Positions 56,481 through 64,000 of a stretch of 64,000 nucleotides of DNA are shown piece by piece. The notes beneath the pieces were generated by a model that saw only the letters and a list, made by a program, of their open reading frames with translations, searched no databases and was not told where the DNA came from. Source of the stretch: Lactococcus ileimucosae (GTDB lineage Bacteria; Bacillota; Bacilli; Lactobacillales; Streptococcaceae); contig NZ_CALPDE010000001.1 of the NCBI RefSeq assembly GCF_943193185.1, positions 124,001 through 188,000 on the forward strand. The letters are read 5' to 3'. The translations under genes were made by a program, and so were the position numbers. The first letter of the stretch is position 1; each line of letters begins with the position of its first letter.

Positions 56481-57101
56481 TTATTGGAATTCAGCTCCCC
56501 AGAAAACTGCAATAGGCGGAGTGGAATTGAAAACAATACCACCAGGAGAGGCTGCTGCAAGAATGCCCAAAGAAGCTAAAACCTTAGATACAGTAGGTTC
56601 AGGAATCCATACTCCACCGATAGCAACCCCAGTTCCTATTCCATTTACAGTTGACTTAGATAGACCGATACGTAACCCCCACCAATAAACATGGACGTAA
56701 TTGCTGCCTTCTCTAAATCTTAATAATCCGCTATTTCCAGAATTTGAAATAATGGTTACAGAGTTATTATTTTGTTCAATTCTTGTTCCATTTTTCAAAT
56801 TTTCAGAATCCGAAATAATTTCATTTTTTTGAGAAATTAGTGCTTTTAATTTTGATAACTCCTCTGAAGCAGTATCTTTGGGTAATTTATTGGCATCAAT
56901 AATAAATTTATTCCCTGATAATTTGATAGCTTGGTCAAATTTATTAATAAAATCTGAAGAAAGTGGATGCTCTAAACTTTTTTGTACATCTGTAGTTATA
57001 GATGTGTTAGCTTGATCTGCCGACGCACTGTTTACCCTCAAAGATGCTGTAGCAGAAAATAAAATAGGTGCTATCGCTAAGATGGCAATCAATTTTTTCA
57101 C
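56481..57101 (-). CDS. Secreted precursor with hydrophobic C-terminal domain (second copy of the system)
   Basis: Exported protein of 206 residues, activity unknown. GTG at 57101 with AAGGAG 6 nt upstream begins the signal peptide (VKKLIAILAIAPILFSATAS), with probable cleavage after SASA at 28. Residues 29-134 form a polar pro-region (NKFIIDANKLPKDTASEEL). Residues 135-206 are hydrophobic: VHVYWWGLRIGLSKS, Gly-rich GIGTGVAIGG, then LASLGILAAASPGGIVF and a WGAEFQ end. The layout matches the precursor at 43923-44564 with weak sequence similarity, and SdpC-type toxins in outline. A TTTACT-17-TTTAAT promoter is at 57130-57158. Small membrane proteins follow. Confidence 0.78.
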   Translation of the reverse strand: MKKLIAILAIAPILFSATASLRVNSASADQANTSITTDVQKSLEHPLSSDFINKFDQAIKLSGNKFIIDANKLPKDTASEELSKLKALISQKNEIISDSENLKNGTRIEQNNNSVTIISNSGNSGLLRFREGSNYVHVYWWGLRIGLSKSTVNGIGTGVAIGGVWIPEPTVSKVLASLGILAAASPGGIVFNSTPPIAVFWGAEFQ

Positions 57102-57129
57102 ACGAATCTCCTTATGCCTTGATGCCCCC

Positions 57130-57158
57130 ATTAAATCACTTTAACAACCGAAAGTAAA
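57130..57158 (-). promoter_or_regulatory. Promoter of the second precursor operon
   Basis: TTTACT (57153-57158) and TTTAAT (57130-57135) with a 17-nt spacer, about 30 nt before the GTG start. Confidence 0.5.
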
Positions 57159-57262
57159 GCGCTATCATGAAATTAGTAAGACTATTTTTTTATTACTTGC
57201 ATTTGTGGCAAGAATCATTAGTGCTGCAAAAAGACTCTATAATTATAGGACAAAGCACAAAC

Positions 57263-57300
57263 AAAACACCTGCCACAATGATAAACGTGGCAGGTGTTTT
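57263..57300. terminator. Strong terminator upstream of the precursor operon
   Basis: A 14-bp perfect stem AAAACACCTGCCAC (57263-57276) with GTGGCAGGTGTTTT (57287-57300). It insulates the precursor operon from transcripts coming from ffh on the same strand. Confidence 0.85.
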
Positions 57301-57302
57301 GT

Positions 57303-57677
57303 TGGTATTTCCAACCTTTATTTTTTAGATTTTAACAAGCTAAGGTAAGCTTGCCCCAAGTAGTAAACTAAGCTATGAACTGGTAGTTACTACTTTAGAT
57401 AATGTCCTTTTTGACTGAGGGATTCAGATCCCCTCCTGTCACAGCAGCAGTACTTTCCATTTTTGTCAAATCAGAAACTAATTTTTAAAGCTCATCTTTG
57501 TCTTCACTCTGGCGGTGAACAGCTTGTGTGATTGTACGACAGTCAACGCTTGATTTTCCTCTCAGGTGAGTGCTGAAGTGCCGTCAATAACAGTGTATCT
57601 GATTGGGTGTATGTCACATCTATACATGTGTCTTCACTCCCAGATACATCCGAAAAGATATCTGCTTCTTTTATATG
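57303..57677 (-). other. Possible decayed coding sequence downstream of ffh
   Basis: No intact gene. Minus-strand frames interrupted by stops read like protein in pieces: ADIFSDVSGSEDTCIDVTYT directly after ffh, and near the end SDLTKMESTAAVTGGDLNPS before a stop at about 57396. Several frameshifts and stops would be needed to join them. Confidence 0.3.
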
Positions 57678-59234
57678 CTATTTCTTTCTGCCTTTTTTCA
57701 TTTTTTTCTGCGCGCGTTTCATGGCCTGCTTCATGGCAAATTGGGTAGCTTTTCCTTTAAGACCACCACCGAACATGGCACTCATATCAGGCGTGCCAGA
57801 AGATGCTCCGCCTCCCATAAGGCCTTGCAAATCTCCTAGGGAAGACATGTCTGGCATTCCGTTAGGCATCTTTTTCATGTTTGGCATTTTACCGCCAGTG
57901 CCGCCCATCATTTGCTGCATCATTGCATCCATATCACCATTCATAATGCCTTGCATCATGTCTTTGGACTGATTAAACTGCTTGATGAACTTGTTTACTT
58001 CGATGAAACTATTCCCTGAACCTGCAGCGATACGACGACGACGTGCTGGTGAAAGCTCCACCTCTAATTGACGTTCCGCTGGTGTCATCGAAAGAACAAT
58101 GGCACGTTTACGCGCGATATCTTTCGGATCAACTTTGACATTTTCGATACCAGGCACTTGTGACATCCCCGGAATCATTTTCATAATTTCTTCCATCGGT
58201 CCCATGTTTGTCACTTGGTCAAGTTGTTCCACAAAGTCACTGTAGTCAAAACGATTTTCCGCCATCTTGGCAGCCATCTTCATGGATTGTTCTTCGTCAA
58301 ACTGTGCCTGTGCTTTTTCAATCAGCGTCAGCATATCCCCCATACCAAGGATACGCGAGCTCATGCGGTCTGGGTAAAAGATTTCCAAATCTGTCAGCTT
58401 TTCCCCTGTACCAGTAAACTTAATGGGTTTCCCCGTAATCTCACGAATAGATAAGGCTGCACCACCACGTGTATCCCCATCAAGTTTAGTGATGATGACA
58501 CCACTAATATCTAACTTTTCATCAAAGGTTTTAGCCACTTGTGCGGCAACTTGACCTGTCATCGCATCAACAACCAAAAGGATTTCGGTTGGTTGGGCAA
58601 GAGCTTTAATCTCTTGCAGCTCATTCATCAGCCTATCGTCAATTTCTAGGCGTCCTGCCGTATCAATCAACACATAGTCTTTACGTTCTTCACGCGCTCG
58701 CGCTAGACCGTTCTTGACGATATTTACAGGACTTTCAGCTGTTCCCTCATCATATACAGGAATGTCAAGCTGTTCACCTAGAGTTTTTAATTGATCAATG
58801 GCTGCTGGACGATAAACGTCAGCTGCAATCATGAGAGGACGGGCATTTTGCTCTTCTTTGAGTTTTTTAGCAAGTTTACCTGCAAAGGTTGTTTTACCTG
58901 CCCCCTGCAAACCAACCATCATGATGATTGTTGGAATTTTAGGCGACTTCAGAAGCTCAGCCTCTCCGCCACCCAAAATTGCTGTCAGTTCTTCATTGAC
59001 AATGGAGATAACTTGTTGCGCTGGATTAAGTGCTTCTGAGACTTCTGTCCCAATCGCTCGCTCGCGAATCGCTTTGATGAACTTTTTCACGACAGGAAGA
59101 GCTACGTCAGCTTCAAGAAGGGCCACACGTATTTCTTTCGTAATTTCTGTTACATCTTGTTCTGTGATTTTCTTTTTGCCGCGCAAATTTTTGAAGACAT
59201 TTTGCAAACGTTCTGTTAGATTTTCAAAAGCCAT
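57678..59234 (-). CDS. ffh: Signal recognition particle protein Ffh
   Basis: GTPase subunit of SRP that binds signal peptides of nascent membrane proteins with 4.5S/scRNA and docks to FtsY (also in this window). NG domain: GLQGAGKTTFAGKLA near 107, DTAGRLEIDDRLM near 189, TKLDGDTRGGAALS near 246. The M domain (about 300-518) is rich in Met and Gly, with GSGNSFIEVNKFIKQF for SRP RNA binding. The length of 518 is normal. ylxM, its usual neighbour, is not found in the adjacent bases. Confidence 0.98.
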   Translation of the reverse strand: MAFENLTERLQNVFKNLRGKKKITEQDVTEITKEIRVALLEADVALPVVKKFIKAIRERAIGTEVSEALNPAQQVISIVNEELTAILGGGEAELLKSPKIPTIIMMVGLQGAGKTTFAGKLAKKLKEEQNARPLMIAADVYRPAAIDQLKTLGEQLDIPVYDEGTAESPVNIVKNGLARAREERKDYVLIDTAGRLEIDDRLMNELQEIKALAQPTEILLVVDAMTGQVAAQVAKTFDEKLDISGVIITKLDGDTRGGAALSIREITGKPIKFTGTGEKLTDLEIFYPDRMSSRILGMGDMLTLIEKAQAQFDEEQSMKMAAKMAENRFDYSDFVEQLDQVTNMGPMEEIMKMIPGMSQVPGIENVKVDPKDIARKRAIVLSMTPAERQLEVELSPARRRRIAAGSGNSFIEVNKFIKQFNQSKDMMQGIMNGDMDAMMQQMMGGTGGKMPNMKKMPNGMPDMSSLGDLQGLMGGGASSGTPDMSAMFGGGLKGKATQFAMKQAMKRAQKKMKKGRKK

Positions 59235-59345
59235 TTTTATATTCCAGTCCTATTATTTTATTCAGATAGTTTTATTATATCACATTCTGTCAAAGGCTAA
59301 TCATTGACTGTGTCTTCGTACAATGAAAGTATGCCACTGTAAATT

Positions 59346-59999
59346 TTAGTTTTGCTCAGATAGTTTCTTGATGTCCTCTGGACGACCAATGACAAACAAG
59401 GAGTCACCAATCATCAAACGCGTATCTCCTGAAGCAATTTCTACTCCACCATGGATATGTTTGACATAACTGATATTCAAATCATAGCCATTTAACTCTG
59501 AAATTTCAGAGATGAGACGGTTGTTCATCTTACGCGAACATACCTTCACTTCGGCAAACTCAATGTTTTCTGCAATATCCACGACATTACTAATATTTTC
59601 AAAAATTAAACTTTCAGCAATCTTACGCCCCATCTCAACCTCGGGAAGAACAACACGGTCTGCACCGATTTTTTCTAACAGGCGATAGTGATTTTTATCG
59701 ACGGCCTTCGTGATGACTTGCGGTACTCCCGCATCTTTAGCAAGCATGGTCACCAGTACAGAAGACTGAATGTCTTCGCCGATAGCAACGATAGCAACAT
59801 CAAAATCTTGAATACCAATCTCATCCAAAACACGTTCATCCTTTGCATCCGCAATGATTGCATTAGGTACTATATCTTTAAAGAGATTGACCCGGTCCTC
59901 ATTTTGATCCATGACGAGCAAGTCGGCTTCTGTTTCTGCGATGGTTTTGGCAACCGCAGAGCCAAAACGTCCAAGACCTATAACAACAAATGATTTCAT
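59346..59999 (-). CDS. ktrA: Potassium uptake regulatory subunit KtrA (TrkA-N/RCK)
   Basis: Cytoplasmic ring-forming subunit that binds nucleotides and gates the Ktr channel. The N-terminal Rossmann domain has GLGRFGSAVAKT at 8-19 and the acidic MDQNEDR near 34. The C-terminal TrkA-C domain covers about 135-217 (SELNGYDLNISYVKHI). The length of 217 is normal. It starts 1 nt after the ktrB stop, so the pair is coupled. Confidence 0.94.
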   Translation of the reverse strand: MKSFVVIGLGRFGSAVAKTIAETEADLLVMDQNEDRVNLFKDIVPNAIIADAKDERVLDEIGIQDFDVAIVAIGEDIQSSVLVTMLAKDAGVPQVITKAVDKNHYRLLEKIGADRVVLPEVEMGRKIAESLIFENISNVVDIAENIEFAEVKVCSRKMNNRLISEISELNGYDLNISYVKHIHGGVEIASGDTRLMIGDSLFVIGRPEDIKKLSEQN

Positions 60000-60000
60000 A

Positions 60001-61323
60001 TTAGCCCACCATTACCTTTTCTTCTGGATATTTATAGAGAGATTCATGATTATCTTTCGCATTAAGTGAATAAATAATCGTAAACACACCAACACGGCCA
60101 ATGAACATAAGAATGCCTACAATGATTTTTCCGAGCACATTTAACTCCGGTGTAACTCCCATACTTAAGCCCACAGTAGACAAGGCTGAGATAACTTCAA
60201 AAAGAATTTGATCTACACGAAATTTTGGATTCGTCAAAAGGAGGATAAATGTTGCAATAACCATCATAAAGAAATAGAGAAAGACTGATTCGTATGCTTG
60301 TTTGACTACACTTTGTGGAATTGTTCTATTTTTAAAGCTTGTGTGTTTATCGCGCTTAATAATCGAGCGCACGTTGAGCGCTAGAACACCTATTGTCGTC
60401 GTTTTCAAACCTCCGGCTGTTGACCCTGATGTTCCTCCGATAACCATTAATATTATGGTGAGAAAAATACTTGCTTGGCTGAACAAATTATACTCTTGGA
60501 TAGAAAAACCAGCTGTCCGCTGAGAAATAGATAGAAAAAGGCTCTGCATGACAAATATAAATGGATTGTTACTTACACTTTCAAAGTCAGAAATTAGGAA
60601 GAGCAACATTCCACCAAAGACAAGAAATGCTGTCGTTGTAAGAGCTAATCGGGTATGAAGGGATAACCTTCTCTGCTTCCTATAGTTCAGTATATCCATA
60701 ATAACGATGAACCCTAAACTTCCGCAAACAACCATTGATGCAATAACCATCAAGACGTATGGCGAGTGCTCATAAAGCATAAGTGAATTGCCAAACAGAT
60801 CAAAACCTGCATTGCAATAGGCCGAAATGGTATGGAAAACACTATACCAAATTCCTTTGACTAGTCCAAACCTTGGTACAAAGGAAAAGGACAAAAGAAC
60901 ACTGCCACAAAATTGAATCAAAAGCGAAATAATCAGTACGTTAATGACTACCCGAACGCTTGAACTCATATCTGATAAACTATAGGATTCCTGAATAATC
61001 AGTCGAGATTTGAGCGACATTTTTTGATTGAGGAGGAGGAAAATACTGACAACCAATGTCATAAAACCCAGCCCGCCCACCTCAATCAAAAGCAATAAAA
61101 TAACCTGTCCGAAAAGAGACCAGTGGGCACCGGTATCAATTACAGTTAAACCTGTGACACAGACAGCAGAAACAGCAGTAAATAGCGCATCTATCGGATG
61201 TGTAAACTGTCCTGTACTCGAAGAAATCGGTAAACTAAGCAAAGTTCCCCCTCCAATCACGAGCATCAAAAATGCGATAAAAATAATCTGCAGCGCTGTT
61301 AATTTTTTTAAGTTTTTTAGCAT
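60001..61323 (-). CDS. ktrB: Potassium uptake channel subunit KtrB (TrkH family)
   Basis: Membrane subunit for K+ (Na+-coupled) uptake with four repeated M1-P-M2 units. Selectivity-filter segments with their Gly are seen: AVCVTGLTV (near 54-62), YCNAGFDLFG (near 168), SQRTAGFSI (near 262) and LSTVGLSMGV (near 383). 440 residues. It precedes ktrA by 1 nt. Confidence 0.95.
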   Translation of the reverse strand: MLKNLKKLTALQIIFIAFLMLVIGGGTLLSLPISSSTGQFTHPIDALFTAVSAVCVTGLTVIDTGAHWSLFGQVILLLLIEVGGLGFMTLVVSIFLLLNQKMSLKSRLIIQESYSLSDMSSSVRVVINVLIISLLIQFCGSVLLSFSFVPRFGLVKGIWYSVFHTISAYCNAGFDLFGNSLMLYEHSPYVLMVIASMVVCGSLGFIVIMDILNYRKQRRLSLHTRLALTTTAFLVFGGMLLFLISDFESVSNNPFIFVMQSLFLSISQRTAGFSIQEYNLFSQASIFLTIILMVIGGTSGSTAGGLKTTTIGVLALNVRSIIKRDKHTSFKNRTIPQSVVKQAYESVFLYFFMMVIATFILLLTNPKFRVDQILFEVISALSTVGLSMGVTPELNVLGKIIVGILMFIGRVGVFTIIYSLNAKDNHESLYKYPEEKVMVG

Positions 61324-61464
61324 GAAGTGCTTACTCTATTTCTCCTGTTTATATTTTGTCTAACACGCTTCTCTTTTCAAAAAAATATAGCAAAAGACAG
61401 GCCTTTACTATATAATGTTTTGCCATGTTTATCTGGGAAGTAATCTTAAGCAATGGAAGAGAGC

Positions 61465-63201
61465 CTATCCAGCCTTTCCACTAGCTTTACTTGACTTCTT
61501 CTTATTGCCTTTATAGCGGCGGGTCAACTCTTGTGGAGCGCGTGCTTCCATGACTACTGGCAGAACAACTGGTTTACGACGGGTTTGAGTATAAAGGAAT
61601 TTACCTAGAGCATCACGGATGGCTCCCTTGAGGTCTGCCCAATCAAAATCAGTTCCTGCAAGATACTTTTCAACCGTTTCATTTACCAAGTTTCCCGCAT
61701 CTTTCATCAAATCTCGTGAAGTTTTGACATAAACAAAACCGCGTGTATGTACACGTGTTTGGCTGATGATTTTACGTTCAGCTTTATTGATGGTTATGAC
61801 AGCAATAAAAATTCCGTCTTCAGATAATACTTTACGGTCACGTAAAACCACTGAACCAATATCTCCAATACCCGAACCGTCAATCATCACGTTTTCCGCT
61901 GGAACAACTCCTGCTGGAATCATTTCGTCTTCTTTATTGAAAGATACAGACTCACCTTTTTTAGCGATAAAGATATGTTCTGGAAGCACGCCCAGCTCCA
62001 TAGCTAACTCTGCATGAGCACGTAACTCACGATATTCGCCTTGGATAGGGATAAGGTTTTTCGGACGTAAAATATCGATCATAAATTGTAAATCGCGTGC
62101 GTTGGCATGTCCAGAAACCTTCAAACTTGCCCCCAGCATCTTCATGACACCACCGGCACGATAGACATCATTTTCAATGCGCGCAATCAGGGTTTCATAA
62201 GCGATGGAAGGTGTTGTTACTGCAAAAGCAACATCTCCTTCTTTGATTTTCACCCACTTATGACGTTTATGAGCCATATCTCCGAGAACTTTTAGCGGTT
62301 CACCCATGCGGCCTGTTTCGATAATAACCAGTTCTTCATCCGCATATTTACTGATTTCACTTGGCTTAATAATGGCCTTTTTATCTTCAATTTTCAGCTT
62401 CTTCAAACGTGTCGCTGTCTCGACGATTTGGTCCATGTCTTGACCCGTAAAGACAATACGCCGACCAAGTTTGAGCGCCGCTCCAACAACTTGTTGAATA
62501 CGTCCGAGGTTACCAGCGTTACAAGCGATAATTACACGTCCTTGCGCTTCATCAATTGTATCGTAGATTTTCTCATAAATTTCATGCTCACTTGCTGATT
62601 GTTCGCTTGACAAAGCATTAGGCGAGCTTGAAAGTAGAGCCAGCACCTTACTGTTTCCGATTTCTGCAAGACGTCGCATGTTTGTCCGATAGCCTTGTGC
62701 AACAGCTGGGTCAAAACGGAAATCACCCGTATAAACAATATTCCCCGAATCTGTGCCAACGACGATACCCATTGATTCTGGAATGGTATGTGTTGTTGAG
62801 AAAAAGGAAATGACTGCTTGACCGAAATCAATTTCTGTTTCCTCAGTTACAACATAGAAGTCCTTGAATTTTTTGCTGCCCTCATAGTTACGCACGTTGA
62901 TTTTAGCAAGCTCTATCGTCAACTCACTTCCAAATACAGGGACACGTAATTCTGAAACAATATAAGGCAAGGCACCGATAGAATCTGCATGACCGTGTGT
63001 CAAGAAAATTCCCGCAACGCGGTCTGCATTTTCTACAAGATAATCAATATCCGGAATCACAAAGTCAATCCCTAACATATCACTGTCTGCATACTTCAAA
63101 CCTGCATCAAGAACGAAAATTTGCTCGTTCACCTCCACCAGGTACATATTTTTACCAAATTCGCGTACACCACCTAAAGGTGTAATTTTTATATCTGCCA
63201 T
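61465..63201 (-). CDS. rnjB: Ribonuclease J2-type protein
   Basis: Metallo-beta-lactamase/beta-CASP RNase involved in mRNA decay and RNA maturation, usually in complex with RNase J1. 578 residues. The metal-binding motifs are degenerate: THGHADSIG (around 69-77) lacks the last His of HxHxDH, the later DST motif is replaced by SSSPNALS (near 192), and the C-terminal motif reads PIQGEYR where active RNase J1 has PxHGEYR. This pattern is characteristic of RNase J2. KKSSKASGKAG ends the protein. No overlapping partner gene was seen. Confidence 0.92.
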   Translation of the reverse strand: MADIKITPLGGVREFGKNMYLVEVNEQIFVLDAGLKYADSDMLGIDFVIPDIDYLVENADRVAGIFLTHGHADSIGALPYIVSELRVPVFGSELTIELAKINVRNYEGSKKFKDFYVVTEETEIDFGQAVISFFSTTHTIPESMGIVVGTDSGNIVYTGDFRFDPAVAQGYRTNMRRLAEIGNSKVLALLSSSPNALSSEQSASEHEIYEKIYDTIDEAQGRVIIACNAGNLGRIQQVVGAALKLGRRIVFTGQDMDQIVETATRLKKLKIEDKKAIIKPSEISKYADEELVIIETGRMGEPLKVLGDMAHKRHKWVKIKEGDVAFAVTTPSIAYETLIARIENDVYRAGGVMKMLGASLKVSGHANARDLQFMIDILRPKNLIPIQGEYRELRAHAELAMELGVLPEHIFIAKKGESVSFNKEDEMIPAGVVPAENVMIDGSGIGDIGSVVLRDRKVLSEDGIFIAVITINKAERKIISQTRVHTRGFVYVKTSRDLMKDAGNLVNETVEKYLAGTDFDWADLKGAIRDALGKFLYTQTRRKPVVLPVVMEARAPQELTRRYKGNKKKSSKASGKAG

Positions 63202-63238
63202 TTATTAATTAAAAAACCTTTCTTTTTTCGTAATAAAA

Positions 63239-63258
63239 GGGATTGGCATTCCAATCCC
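63239..63258 (-). terminator. Hairpin between the DUF1801-like gene and rnjB
   Basis: GGGATTGG pairs perfectly with CCAATCCC around CATT, followed by TTTTATTA on the minus strand; likely a modest terminator for the upstream gene. Confidence 0.5.
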
Positions 63259-63318
63259 CACCGAGAATACTTACTACAAGTATAACTCAAAGCTACAAAA
63301 AAATCAATCAGCTGTTCC

Positions 63319-63720
63319 TTAATTCCTCTTACCATGCGGCTTATGCAATTTTACATTTTGAAAAAATTTCCTTATTTCAACTTCATATTTTTCCATAAAT
63401 TTTGAATTTTTGATACGTAAACACCCTTTGCCCATTGCTGATTTGGGAAAGTTGTTTTGCCATGAGATATTTTCACCATAAAAATAGACTGCTACATAAT
63501 TTTTTTGTGAAGCAATATTAATGGTGCCTGCTTCTTCATAGCCTGGACTGGGATAGGGGTTTTGCCCCAGAGCAATAGCAGAAAAAGTCTTGCCATTGTC
63601 AAAATAGCGCAGTTCTTCTTCTGGAAAGGTACTGTGAACCATGTGCAAGACCTGTCTCAAAAGTTGCGAGTCCTGAGCTTGCGCGATGTACTCTTCGATA
63701 TTTTCAGCAGCATTATACAT
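63319..63720 (-). CDS. DUF1801-like (YdhG) protein
   Basis: Small cytoplasmic protein of 133 residues. The order of motifs, MVHSTFPEEELRYFDNGKTF near 27-46, then YVAVYFYG and NFPKSAMGKGCLRIKN near 90-105, matches the DUF1801/YdhG fold. The function is unknown. It lies 21 nt downstream of the partial hydrolase on the same strand. Confidence 0.75.
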   Translation of the reverse strand: MYNAAENIEEYIAQAQDSQLLRQVLHMVHSTFPEEELRYFDNGKTFSAIALGQNPYPSPGYEEAGTINIASQKNYVAVYFYGENISWQNNFPKSAMGKGCLRIKNSKFMEKYEVEIRKFFQNVKLHKPHGKRN

Positions 63721-63741
63721 TTAAGATTCTCTCTTTCTGCA

Positions 63742-64000
63742 TTAGAAGTATTTGTTCAAAAAAACTTGCACAACTTCTTTGTATTTTTCCTTATCCATTT
63801 CATAAGACCTAATGTGACGAGCGCCTTTGGCAATATAGATTTCTCTTGGCCCTTGGGTTGCCTCATAGTTTCGATAGGCCATTTCTAGGGGGACAAAAGT
63901 ATCCTGATCGCCGTGTATGAAAAGGAAGGGCTTATTATTTTTCGCCAGCTGACGAAGTGCAGAGGCTTCTTTCCAGCTGTAGCCTGCAAAAAGCTTGGAC
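63742..64000 (-). CDS. Alpha/beta hydrolase, C-terminal part (5' end outside window)
   Basis: Partial gene read by hand: 85 C-terminal codons to the TAA at 63742. FLFIHGDQDTFVPLEMA is the typical segment carrying the catalytic Asp, and KGARHIRSYEMD carries the catalytic His, as in Firmicute hydrolases of the YqkD-like group. The N-terminus with the nucleophile is beyond base 64000. It precedes the DUF1801-like gene by 21 nt. Confidence 0.8.
   Translation of the reverse strand, partial: SKLFAGYSWKEASALRQLAKNNKPFLFIHGDQDTFVPLEMAYRNYEATQGPREIYIAKGARHIRSYEMDKEKYKEVVQVFLNKYF

Overview
The window reads as chromosomal DNA of a low-GC Gram-positive coccus of the Lactococcaceae, most likely Lactococcus (a garvieae-like species is a guess). 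The evidence is the gene set and order: rimP-nusA-ylxR-ylxQ-infB-rbfA, rnc-smc, ftsY with a HAD phosphatase, an RNase J2-type rnjB, ktrAB, ffh, der, a prs gene followed by a PucR/CdaR-like regulator, and ltaS with ebsA. SD sequences are AGGAGG-like and several starts are TTG or GTG. Most genes lie on the minus strand.

Layout. 1-3000: respiratory pair, a UbiA-type prenyltransferase (cut by the window edge) and a type II NADH dehydrogenase with an extra membrane domain. 3200-9700: a small unknown gene, an AI-2E-type permease with an apparent frameshift at its start, an alpha/beta hydrolase, leuS and a PucR-type regulator. 9700-15100: prs, ftsY, HAD phosphatase, AraC regulator and a short-chain dehydrogenase with a palindromic operator. 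15100-23100: accessory surface region with a gene-poor kilobase, a GC-rich secreted protein behind a repeat-containing leader, an LPXTG adhesin with Ig-like and Calx-beta-like domains, and an MFS exporter. 23500-33400: a lipoprotein with an HExxH motif, a YibE/F pair, and a wall-polymer cluster (two multi-membrane GT-C-like proteins, EbsA, LtaS). 33500-42700: smc-rnc, pta, a gene-poor stretch with a short peptide ORF, udk and a Gfo/Idh/MocA oxidoreductase. 42750-43080: tRNA-Arg and tRNA-Ser. 43660-44560: secreted precursor plus small membrane protein, first locus. 44800-51500: manA and the nusA-infB operon. 51700-55500: lrgAB-like pair, der, second AI-2E-type permease. 56000-57100: second precursor plus small membrane proteins. 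57700-64000: ffh, ktrAB, rnjB, a DUF1801-like protein and a partial hydrolase.

The two most interesting structures are these. (1) Upstream of the secreted protein at 16069-17838 there is a promoter, then a 42-codon leader ORF containing six perfect 5-bp repeats, then an intrinsic terminator lying inside that ORF. Because 5 is not a multiple of 3, a change in repeat number would change whether ribosomes cross the terminator. This suggests a phase-variable attenuator. (2) Two separate loci (43663-44564 and 56023-57101) each encode a Sec-exported precursor of about 210 residues with a hydrophobic Gly/Ala-rich C-terminal part, followed directly by tiny membrane proteins. The layout resembles SdpC-type toxins with immunity proteins. 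The second locus also holds what looks like the last 29 codons of a lost second precursor coupled to a second small membrane protein.

All functional names come from reading motifs and layout by eye; no database search was possible.
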